Shown in pieces: positions 1 through 9,250 of a stretch of DNA of 64,000 bases; within the stretch, counting starts at the first letter, position 1, and every line of letters begins with the position of its first letter. Both the position numbers and the translations under genes were made by a program. The notes beneath the pieces are model-generated. The model saw only the letters and a program-made list of their open reading frames with translations, made no database searches and had not been told where the DNA came from. The DNA lies in assembly GCF_030272615.1 (NCBI RefSeq), contig NC_081411.1:157806471-157870470 (forward strand). Reading direction: 5' to 3'. The stretch comes from Cryptomeria japonica (lineage: Eukaryota; Streptophyta; Pinopsida; Cupressales; Cupressaceae).

Positions 1-22
1 TAAGGATCAACTACCAAAGCAA

Positions 23-2890
23 TTGGATATTCAAAGTCATGCTCAAAATTTGGACACAAGGAAACCTTGCATCAAATTTGGGGGCAACACATTAGAACAT
101 GACATTCTTGTAGAGTATGGTATACATGGACAAAGCAGATATTTCATTCATCAACATGACTCTATACCAAGTGGTCCATATACGCAACATCATTATAGAC
201 CTCCTCCATATGAACATGTGTATGATAAATATCATCTATATATGCAACATGCTCCTCCTCCAATTGGTGCCTCAAGCATGGGGTATGGTCCAAGAAGTTG
301 ATCTCCACCTAAGAGCAATTTGGAACAGCAATTCAGAGACTTACAAAAGAAAATCGAGGACATAAATACACCGAAGCCAACTTACACAATGAGAGACATA
401 TGTCCTTATCAATTTGACAAAAGCATTCCAATGCCTCCATTTCCTACACACTTTGTGACACCTAAGTTTGATAAGTATAGAGGAAAAGGGGATCCTAAGG
501 CACACATAAGACAGTTTTTCATAGATTGCATTGAGGTAGCAGCAGAAGAGACATATTTGATGAGATTATTCCCACAAAGCTTAGGTGATCAAGCTATGGA
601 ATGGTTCTCCCAACTTCCACCTAGAATTAAGTCATGGGGTGATCTATTAGAGGCATTTATACAACATTTCTCATACAACATAGAGACACACATATCAGTC
701 ACTATTTTGTGCAACACCAAGCAAAGGGATGGAGAATCTTTTTCATCATTTTTACAAAGATGGAGGAATCTAGCTAGTAGGTGCTCTTGTGAAATTCCAC
801 AAAAACAAATGGTAGAGATGTTCACCCAAAATGCTAACAAAGACATTGGCTATGATCTAGGGAAAGCTTGTTTGTCCACCTTCAAGGACGTCATTGAAAA
901 AGGCTTAGCCACAAAGAAGGTCCTAATTGAACAAGGAGTCATTAAGATATTCAAGGAAAACAAAGATGACTTTAAAGGAAAAGATAAGCCAAGATTTTGG
1001 AATAAAAACAAGAACAAAGTCAATGATGGTGTTGTTGATGCCAATACAGTGCGACCCAAAATCATTTTTTCTAGATCAAGCTCTACAAACAATCAAGTGA
1101 ATACTCAAACAACTTCAAAGTCATGAAGGAAGTACACTCGATTGGGAGAACCACTAGAATCAGTTTTCAAGAATCTAGTGGCAAACAAGATAATCACTAT
1201 TCCAGATTTGCCTCCATATGAGCCAAAGGTTAAACCAAATTGGTGGAATGACAATGAGTGTTGCGAATTTCATAAGAGCAAAGGTCAGAAGATAGGAAAT
1301 TGCAATCGGCTGAAGAACATCATACAAGATCTCATTGATAGAGGTGACATTGAGATCAAGGGACACTCATCCAATCAAGAACATGGAATGTTTAAGGAAC
1401 CATTCCCAAAGCATGACAAGGGAAAACCTAAAGCCACAGATGATCAAACCAACTATACCAAAGCATCCTATAACTATGATTCAACTGTCAATCACATTTC
1501 AATGGACAATTATGTCTCTACTATTATCATCAAGGACAAAACCCCTGAGAATTCTACCTAGAGACCCAAGATTGTTCTGAAAGGAATTGGATCTTCTTCC
1601 GAACCTACCTCTAAATGTCATGTTACAACCCATCGAAGTAAATTCACTTTTCAAGGTTCTCCAGCTAAAAATACTGCTTCCTCATCGACCAAGCCCAAGT
1701 ATGACCTTGTAGAACAGTTACAGAAGACACCCACTCTCATCTCCATCCTTGAGCTCTTACACATATCCCCCACACATAAAGCCATTCTTGACAAAATATT
1801 GAAAGACACCTCTGTCCCTGCTGATCTGAACATGGACCAGTTTCAAGCCATGGTGGGATACCTTTCCATTCCACACTACCTTACATTCACGGAAGCCGAT
1901 GATGCCTCCATAAGTCAACCACATAATGCACCTTTACACATTGAAGCCTTCCTACACAAACATCGAATAAAACGAGTCTTGATAGATGGAGGAGCAGGTC
2001 TAAACATTTGTACATTGAGCACTATGAAACAATTGGGATATTCTGATAAAGCTATGAATTCTACAAACAAAATTACCATCAAAGCATATGATGATGAAGA
2101 ACATTCATCCAAAGGCACAGTCACCTTGCCTCTCAAAGTTGGGCCAGTTACAAAGGATGTGGTTTGTCAAGTCCTTGATCTAGATCTCACATGCAGCATA
2201 CTCTTGGGACACCCATGGATTCATGAAATGAGAGTTGTCCCATCTACATATCATCGATGTATCAAGTTTCCACACAATAGAGCTGAAGTGACCATTAAAG
2301 TGGATCTAGACCCATTCATATATTGTAAAAATCTATGACCTAGATTAGATATAACAATTCCATTTAACCGAGAAGAAATTCCATCATCAGCATATGTGGA
2401 TCCAGAATCGTTGAAAGCTTCTACATAAAAACAAACAGAGATCAAAGAAAAGTTCAAGTTTAAAGACCTGGGATGTGGTGAGTATATCTTTCATGTTGAT
2501 GAACTCCCACTATCTTCTAAGGTATTTAGTCAACATGAACAATCTATAAACAATTTGCAAGGAATTAGGTAGGAAGCACCTAGTGTTGTGGCTACTAAGT
2601 CTGAATGCAAATCTCCTCTAGTGGTGCAAGCATCTCTTGATATCAACAGTCTTAAGAGTGGTTCCAACAAAGAATCTATTGAGAATATTGCCACCCCTCT
2701 TGAAAAATCACATAGCTCTACCATTTCATCTACTCATTCCATTTCCACTCCACTTCCAGACTTGGATCAACAAGAATCACAAAAGCCCTTACTCATTGGG
2801 GATCAAAAATCAAGCTTTGAAAGGAAAAATCTAAAAGTCAAAAATAAAGAAAAGTCGTTCAGTCCAAATCAAAATCAAAGTCAAGGATAA
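23..2890 (+). pseudogene. Gypsy gag-protease polyprotein, single frame with six internal stops
   Basis: One frame runs from 23 to the TAA at 2888-2890. It is interrupted by stops at 299, 1124, 1559, 2336, 2426 and 2570, and I see no frameshift. The capsid (Retrotrans_gag type) lies around 455-800, with GDPKAHIRQF, AMEWFSQLP and the SFLQRWRNLA motif. A second gag part follows to about 1560, including CEFHKSKGQKIGNC near 1260-1310, which resembles a worn zinc knuckle. The aspartic protease is near 1970-2240: LIDGGAGLNI carries the active-site Asp in DGGA form, and LLGHPWIHE is the C-terminal ILG motif. The protein would assemble the particle and process itself. The true start may lie upstream of the window. 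The frame is not translatable as it stands. Confidence 0.85.
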
Positions 2891-3242
2891 AAATCATATC
2901 AAGAAAAAAGAACAAGAGTTGATCTCCCTAATACCAAAATAACCGGGGGCAAAAGTTCCATAATTTCAAGCTAAAAAGAATACTTGTTGATCCTAAGTCT
3001 CCATCATGTCATGATACTTTCACTTCTTTTCGCAATCATAAGCCTTCATCACTCATCTACTTGTTCCACACATCCTTTTCCTTTCGGTGATACATCATGG
3101 ACCTTTAATGGAGCCTCCTTGAAGGACTTTGTTATCAAGGATGCCCAAACTTCTTCAGGTGACATGCATACGGGCCTGTGTAGTCCACACACTAGTAATT
3201 CTATCTCAGTTCCTTCATCAAGGAAGACAGTCACTCGAGCTA
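2891..3242 (+). other. Deletion junction replacing pol
   Basis: Between the end of the protease frame and the integrase tail only about 350 bases remain, where a full element would have several kilobases of reverse transcriptase, RNase H and integrase. I recognise none of those domains here on either strand. Short frames in this stretch look like chance. Sequence alone does not show whether the loss came from one deletion or several. Confidence 0.55.
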
Positions 3243-3502
3243 CACATCATTCAGTCAAGGAATGATGAAACTACAATCATAAGGTTAAGCCTCACACATT
3301 TGAGGTGGGTGACTTAGTTATAAGAGAAAATCCTAAAAATCAGCAAGATAGAGAGAAGAAGGGAAAGTTTGAACCAAATTGGCTTGGTCCTTACATCATC
3401 AGAAAAGCATATGGATCTGGTGCATATCAACTCTCAACCACAGAGGGTGAAACTTTGGAGGATCTTATCAATAGCATGCACCTTCACAGGTTTTACACAT
3501 AG
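3243..3502 (+). pseudogene. Integrase C-terminal tail of the Gypsy pol
   Basis: A frame ending at 3502 reads FEVGDLVIRENPKN, then KGKFEPNWLGPYIIRKAYG and GAYQL. That is the typical end of Gypsy integrase, where the basic residues followed by NWxGPYxI mark the C-terminal DNA-binding part. The catalytic core (HHCC and DDE) is absent. The fragment lies in the expected place downstream of gag-protease and gives the orientation of the element. Upstream of about 3265 the same reading meets stops. Confidence 0.8.
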
Positions 3503-3589
3503 CTCTTCAGAGTATCCTAATTCAAAAATACAAAAAAATCAAAATAATTCAAAAATGCAAAAAAAATCATAAAACATAAAAAAATCGTT

Positions 3590-3745
3590 ATTTGGTGAAA
3601 ACCTGGCAAACAGGCACCTTGTGACACAAAAAACAAAAAGGTAAAGAAAAAACATTTCGTCCAATGGTGAAAACCACTTTGGTGGCACCCTGAGCAAGTA
3701 CCATGGTGAAAACTAGGTCACCAGCGCCATGCGTAGAGACATTGC
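3590..3745 (+). repeat. Three GGTGAAAAC motifs after pol
   Basis: The motif GGTGAAAAC occurs at about 3593, 3666 and 3706, each followed by related sequence with a GGCACC or GTCACC. This short imperfect direct repeat lies just 3' of the integrase tail and belongs to the non-coding part of the element. Confidence 0.5.
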
Positions 3746-5204
3746 TCCTCCCTCCTTCAGGATTCCATTTCATCCTTCACTTTGCACACACTCACAACCT
3801 ATTCATCCACAATAAACTTACCCATTCGCATCATGGCTTGTTATTGATCTGCCCAAGATTGGTTAGCCATTCATAATAAATATTCCTTTTCATCCCTTTT
3901 CATCCATAATAAATCAGCTCCTATCTGTGGCTAAGGCAAATCCTACGTCTAGTAATGGGTGTGGAACTAAGAACATCACACGTTTCGAGGGGTACAATTT
4001 CTTCAGTATATCCGTGCATAATCCGCAATAAAGAAACATTTGCATCACAATCTGCAATAAAGTTTCATCTTCTCTGTAATAAAGTATAAGTTTCATGGAT
4101 TCAGTCAGTTTCAGATGAGACAACAACAACAATGGACTTCAACAAATCAAATCTTTCAACAGACTCAGACAACATATGGTTCAGTGCTATCTATCCTTTT
4201 TGTGAAATTAAACATTGTGACCACAATCAAATAAGACTTATACGAGTGACAAGAGACACTAAACTTGAGGACTACAGTGGATGTTGGTGTCGAGTCTTGG
4301 TTTTCTTTTGATTTTATCTTTTTGGTGACATGTCTTTTAGCTTTTCCAGGATGTCTCTGACTAGAGATTTTTATCTCCAAGATGTCTTTGACTAGAAAGG
4401 CGAGGATGGGGTATCGTCACCTATTTTTCTTTGTTGTCTGTGGATTGTCTCTTAGTAATGCTATGACTGGTCCAAGGATATGAGGACACTGAGAGTCTAG
4501 TATGAACTAAGGCATTCCTTGTTTGTGACTATCTTATCTCCATGCAAATAGGTACAACCAGTTTGTGACTGTCTTATCTCCATGGAAATAGGTACAATGA
4601 CTTTCTGGGTTGAACATATGCCTCGATTGTCATAACGTACTTGCCATAATAAAGTTCAATGATGATAATGCACAAGAAGCTCTTTCAGTTTCATATCTTC
4701 TATCTTTCATCCCCCTTTCTTGATTGACTTCCATCATCCTTCTTGAGTCTGTGTAGTCTGCTATCACATGACTGAGTATAATGACACACCAAAAACATTT
4801 GCATTTCATATAGTTGCACCTACATTACCACATATTAAGCATTTCATACATACATATAGATATCACAATTGCATCACATCCTGCACATAACACATGTCAG
4901 CACATTCTACATTTTACTCATGCATTTCATTATTTGCATTATCATATTCATTTATATTTCATACATTCGCATTTGCATCATACATAACATATAAAAACAT
5001 AAAAGAAAAAAAATATTGCATTTCATTATGTACATATTTGCATCCCTTTCATAACCATCACATAGGAACATACATCATGAAACATCTCATCACATAGGTA
5101 CACATGCATATAGCTACTACAAGGATGAATCATCTCATATATATCAAAATTATAAGTATCATGATACAATGATGTCAAAATACATATGGCTACACATCCA
5201 ACCC
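3746..5204 (+). other. Non-coding 3' region of the Gypsy element
   Basis: About 1.46 kb with no reading frame that resembles a protein. It holds a short duplication near 4515-4600 (the phrase GTTTGTGACT and CTTATCTCCATG occurs twice) and, from about 4790 to 5110, a run rich in CAT and ACAT motifs. It lies downstream of the stop of the antisense gene and may include that gene's 3' untranslated region. Confidence 0.5.
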
Positions 5205-5700
5205 TCATGTCGCCCTATCTGGACATAGGAACCCACTAATTACTCCTACCAATACTGTTGGTAATGCTAATCCAGTCTGTGTCATCGTGTCCCAAACCAC
5301 GTGTCCTGCCCTCATCTCCAATCTCAGATCCTGGAACACTTGTCTTAGTGCATCCCTATCTCTGTCTTGATTGTAAGGAACTAACTCCCCATCAATCAGT
5401 ATCCTCAAAATCTTGTATACATCCTCTAGGGTGATTGTCATCTCACCCATTAGCAAATGAAAACTACAAGTCTCATAATGTCATCTCTCAGCCAGTGTAG
5501 TCAGCAATCCCATATTTGCTCGAAACTCAGGCACATACAAGATGTATCTCAGACCCATAGCCTCAATAGTAGCTCGGTCCTCGAATGTCAACTCTGGTCG
5601 TAATCTCTGCATTGACGGGAATCTCTCTCGCGACTCTAGCATACGCAGATACTCCTACAGTCAAGCAAAGCAATCATGTCAGTCAAAGTGACACTCATTG

Positions 5701-5975
5701 TTCATCACAAAGTGTTGCTTCTATCCTAGTGACACTCACTATTCATCACAAAGTGTTTCTATCTATCCTAGTGGTACTCCCTATTCATCACAAAGTACTA
5801 TGTGTTTTGGACTCCTGTTCATCACAAAGTGCTGCTCATATTTGCACTCCCTATTCATCATAAAGTGTTGCTCATTTTGACACTCACTGTTCATCACAAA
5901 GTGTTGCTTATATTGGTACTCACTGTTCATCACAAAGTACTATGTCTTGGTACTCCCTGTTCATCACAAAGTGCC
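5701..5975 (+). repeat. Tandem repeat of 34-42 bp, eight units
   Basis: TTCATCACAAAGTG or a close variant starts at 5701, 5742, 5784, 5818, 5854, 5890, 5926 and 5960. The spacing is 34 to 42 bp, with CTCACT or CTCCCT between units. The array lies wholly inside the inferred intron of the antisense gene. Confidence 0.85.
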
Positions 5976-5990
5976 TCGATCTATCATAGC

Positions 5991-6195
5991 TTAGGGCCTC
6001 TGCTTGAGTGTATCCTCTTGAGTAGTTTCCTAATTGGCAATGTATGTTCTATCATAGAATTGTCAATCCTAGCCCTATCTACTATTTTAGTCTTCCCTAG
6101 AGGACCTGCTTGAGTGTATCCTCTCAGCAGCTTATCCAATCGGCAGTGTATGTTCATCATAGAACTATCGATTTGACCTTGAAGACATAAACGCG
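5991..6195 (+). repeat. Two-unit tandem repeat, 106-bp period
   Basis: TGCTTGAGTGTATCCTCT begins at 6001 and again at 6107, and the following GGCAATGTATGTTC / GGCAGTGTATGTTC segments align. The two diverged units follow the 34-42-bp array directly and also fall in the inferred antisense intron. Confidence 0.75.
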
Positions 6196-6531
6196 CTTTC
6201 ATTACATAAACATGCTTACATATTGCACAGATGCGCTTGGCACAAACACAGACGTGCCTAAGCCTTTTTTGACCTTGTTTGACTTATTATAAAATGCATT
6301 TATTGTGCTATCTAAGATGCATTAATGATAACATTTATTGCGACAAAGTACAAGGAGGTTTTGCGGTACTTACTGGCTCTCCTGCATCTGCTGGCCTCTA
6401 AAATCAGCAAACGCGATCGAATCTATGCACCAATGCCATCACTGCTAACTGCGGCTACTCTATTCTCTCTCTGCACTCTGATCTCTTAGATGTGTGGATG
6501 ACAATGAGGATGTTTCTCCCTCATAGTCTAT

Positions 6532-6537
6532 CTTATA
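6532..6537 (-). promoter_or_regulatory. Possible TATA box of the antisense PMD gene
   Basis: On the minus strand CTATAAG occurs about 95 bases upstream of the inferred ATG at 6439, a reasonable distance for a plant core promoter. No other promoter element is certain. Confidence 0.3.
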
Positions 6538-6763
6538 GACTACCCTAGCCCTAGTCTCTCATGTTAGTCATCGTTATCCCATGACTTTGTCACTTTATCC
6601 AATCAGTCCATTCTAGCCTTTCTTTCTTATCAAGAGATTGTCTGTGATCTTTTCAGACATTCTCATCCAATCTCTCAAGGGGGCATATTATTCCCATCTT
6701 GGGGCAACTTTGTATCAGTTCATCTAATCTTCTTTGAAACAATGCGACAAGCTACATTGTCTC

Positions 6764-6777
6764 AAAGAGGGGCAAAA
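6764..6777 (+). other. Polypurine tract before the 3' LTR
   Basis: AAAGAGGGGCAAAA directly precedes the TG that opens the LTR at 6778. This is where plus-strand DNA synthesis is primed during reverse transcription. Confidence 0.8.
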
Positions 6778-6803
6778 TGTAGACACCTAAAATTGTCAAG
6801 TCT

Positions 6804-7034
6804 AATTAAATAAATATTTTATTTATTTAATTATTTTAGCCTAATTCTTCTATTAATTAAATAAATCTTTATTTATTTAATTAATTCATTTATCCTCTTC
6901 TAGCCTTATTTCTCATTTAAATAAATACTTTTATTTATTTAAATTATCCTTTTCCTAATTTAAATAAATATTTTATTTATTTAATTATCCCACTTCCTCT
7001 ATTAATTAAATAAATCTTTATTTATTTAATTAAT
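6804..7034 (+). repeat. Five AT palindromes in the LTR
   Basis: Palindromes at about 6804-6832, 6852-6885, 6915-6944, 6957-6986 and 7001-7034 all have TAAATAAAT on the left arm, ATTTATTTA on the right arm and 3-5 central bases. The second and fifth are nearly the same over more than 40 bases, with their flanks (TTAATTAA extensions on both sides). Confidence 0.85.
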
Positions 7035-7195
7035 TCATTAACCTTTTCTACCTATGATACATGTCATTCATCTCTTAATTCCTACACTACCTACCCTTTC
7101 ATTATTTTTTTATTTCCTTTACCTACCCTCTAATCATAGCCGACCATTTATCTTTTACACCTCTCAATATTATCCCTCCATTTCTTATAGTGTCT

Positions 7196-7204
7196 TATAT
7201 ATAA
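7196..7204 (+). promoter_or_regulatory. TATA box of the Gypsy LTR
   Basis: TATATATAA followed by GGAG lies about 420 bases into the LTR, after the palindromes. This is the usual place for the U3 promoter that starts the genomic transcript. Confidence 0.5.
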
Positions 7205-7559
7205 GGAGATGCTTCCTTCATTATTAGCCCTAGCTAATCAATCTATGCATCCTAATCAATTGACTACCTCAATATGCATTCAGCCCCTTCACTATGCTTT
7301 CGAACTTCCATATGCAATCAAGCCTACTTGCAACCACATTTCTGTTCTTTGTTGAGCTCTTGTGCACATATAAAATCTGAGAGAAAATATATCAAGCAAG
7401 ATCAATGGAGATCCAAACCCTATTGGACATGTGATGGTATAATCTTTGTGATTTCATTTGATTTTCATTATCTTAGGTAATCTTCATATGTTATGGTGGA
7501 TCTTTGTTGTTGTTAGGCTAGGGTTTTGTGGTTGAATTCATTTAGTCTTTCAACATTAT

Positions 7560-9250
7560 TTTTTGTATCCATTTTCACCATATACAAGTGGTACTCCTAT
7601 GAAGAGTCTTCTCTGCAAGTATATTATAATATGTTATTGGTTGTTGAATAATATATTGAACTGCTTTTGGAGTATTGGGTTTTTCTCTCGAAAGGGTTTT
7701 CCCTACATAAATAACTATGTTGTGGTATTCATGTTATTATGACTATTTTTTTAAGTTTCAATACATATTGTAATGATCTATAAAGTTTTTCCCGTTACCC
7801 TCCTCTCAAGGTTAGTGTGGGAAGTTGTTCTACCACTTAAATTTCTTACATAATATGCATGATTGTAAGCTAGTTGGTATTCCTTTTCTAGTTGGTACTA
7901 AGTTGAATTTCAGATAAGTATAAGGTTCCTTATGCTAGTATTGTTGGGAGTTTTATGTATACAATGATTTGTACTAGACCAGATATGACCAAGCAATGGG
8001 AATTTTAAGCAAGTTTATGTCCAATCTTGGTTGACTTTTGTTAAGTGGGTGTTTAATTTGGTTATCATGGCACTGATGACATGCCTTAGTTATTGTAATT
8101 ACAAGGATTTGTTGATGCAAATTTGATAGGATACTTAGAATGCCAAAGGTTCGCTAGTGGCTATGTATTTACTTTGTTTGGAGGAGTGATGAGCTAGATG
8201 AGTAAGAGGCAACACATAGTTTATTTATCCACCACTAAAGAATAGCATATCTTTGCTACTCATGCCTCTAAGGAGGTGGTATAGTTACAAAGACTTGTTA
8301 TTAACATTGGTTTTGGTTGTAGGACTCTGAGGATTAGATGTGATAGTTAGAGTGCTATATGTTTGATCAAGAATCCTATGCACCATTCTCATAGTAAGAA
8401 TGTTGATGGACAATATCACTCTAGATAATGTTGTGGATTCTCTTATGAAACCAATGACCATGGAAAAGTTCTCTTGGTGCAAGAAGGCCCTTGGCCTTGA
8501 TCAATGTACTTGATTTTATTTTATGTATATTTTGGATGTAATTGAAATTTATAATGTCAAGTGGGATAATTTTAGCATAAGGTGACATTAACCTTTCAAT
8601 CCTAAGCCATTCATATGTCTCCATGTTCTTTGGAAAGTTCCCCTCAGATATGTGAGAAAACTACTAAATATTTATATTTTATGGCTATTTGCAATTGAAT
8701 TTTCAAGAGGTGAACATGAAGGGATGATAAATATAAATCAAAATGGATAAAATAAACTCCTTCCCATGTCCATATTGGTAAATAAATGGTCATGCATAAG
8801 GAGACCAAGTTTGGGAGGAGAAAAGGTATCCTTTGGGATTTGAACAGTCACTATAAGCTATGGAGCACTCAAAATGTGTAAAGACTAAGTGGATTTGGGT
8901 TTGTGCCCATGGGGAGTCACTTAAAGAGTAATTTATTATTTTATTATTTCTATTTTCTATTCATTCACCAAGCCATGAGTTTTTGCAAGTGGTTTTGCCT
9001 CTCCTATTTCATTATAAATTTGAGCCAGGACATAGTGTTTTATTAATTAGTTGTTCATTGTTTCCAATTAGTTCCAAGATCATTTTGAGAAGTGTAGTGA
9101 AGTGTATTATTGTCGTTCTCTCTATTTTGAAGAATAATAGTATACTTTCCCTCATTCTTTGGTGGAGGTTTTTTCCAAAAGGGGTTTTCCATGTAAATTT
9201 GGTGTCTCTTTTGCTATGGTTGATTGTATATTTATATTGAGTGATGCAAT
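7560..9250 (+). mobile_element. Ty1/Copia remnant with both LTR ends and an internal deletion
   Basis: An LTR 3'-end-like stretch (about 7560-7715, ending with CTCTCGAAAGGGTTTTCCCTACA) is followed by pol sequence (7860-8520). After this comes a second stretch (about 8560-9250) ending with a related GGTTTTTTCCAAAAGGGGTTTTCCATG. This is the layout LTR, internal, LTR with most of the inside lost. Exact ends are not clear and no target duplication was found. Confidence 0.6.
7860..8520 (+). pseudogene. Copia reverse transcriptase tail and RNase H
   Basis: Starting near 7922 the sequence reads KVPYASIVGSFMYTMICTRPDM, the segment that closes Copia reverse transcriptase. After several frame changes it reads GFVDANLIG (near 8105) and SGYVFTLFGGVMS, MSKRQHIVYLSTTKE, ATHASKEVV and LQRLVINIGF. 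That is the Copia RNase H, with its Asp in the FVDAN motif. It ends with DSLMKPMTMEKFSWCKKALGL near 8430-8497, the usual end of the polyprotein. Stops replace several Trp and Glu positions. It is a dead fragment; in a live element it would make cDNA and remove the RNA strand. Confidence 0.8.

Larger units (their letters stand above)
5205..6439 (-). pseudogene. Antisense plant mobile domain (PMD) gene, two exons
   Basis: Read on the minus strand, 5654-5205 encodes a run with LRYILYVPEFRANMGLL, HYETCSFHLLMGEMTITLEDVYKIL and DGELVPY. This is the plant mobile domain (aminotransferase-like family), where GEMTITLEDV is a hallmark. A TGA at the position usually filled by Trp (before HYETCSF) breaks it. 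Upstream, a splice acceptor (CTGTAG, 5655-5660) and a donor (GTAAGT, 6368-6373) bound a 719-bp intron. The first exon, 6439-6374, starts with ATG, has exactly 22 codons and enters exon 2 in phase, but carries a TGA and a TAG. PMD proteins occur both as host nuclear proteins (MAIN/MAIL1 type) and inside transposable elements. Here the gene runs against gag-pol, between integrase and the 3' LTR. Splicing is inferred from the sites and the frame match only. Confidence 0.7.
1..7555 (+). mobile_element. Ty3/Gypsy LTR retrotransposon, 3' part, 5' LTR outside the window
   Basis: The order gag, protease, integrase C-terminal tail, long 3' non-coding part with an antisense gene, polypurine tract and 3' LTR is that of a plant Ty3/Gypsy element. 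Reverse transcriptase, RNase H and the integrase core are missing between about 2890 and 3243, so the copy is an internal deletion derivative. An additional antisense gene between pol and the 3' LTR is known from the Tat group of plant Gypsy elements (for example Grande), which suggests that lineage; this is inference. The right end at 7555 is estimated from a CA after a run resembling an LTR end, because the left end and its target duplication are not visible. Confidence 0.85.
6778..7555 (+). repeat. 3' LTR of the Gypsy element
   Basis: It starts TGTAGACACC immediately after the polypurine tract. It contains five AT palindromes, a TATA box and a leader-like part. The end at 7555 (CAACA) is an estimate, as the matching 5' LTR is not in the window. 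Copia sequence begins just after it, so the right end may be cut by that element. Confidence 0.65.

Noticed and set aside
5701-5975. Regular repeats at about 36 bp resembling a CRISPR array
   Set aside because: The spacing changes between 34 and 42 bp, the intervening sequence is itself repeated, and the context is a plant retrotransposon intron.
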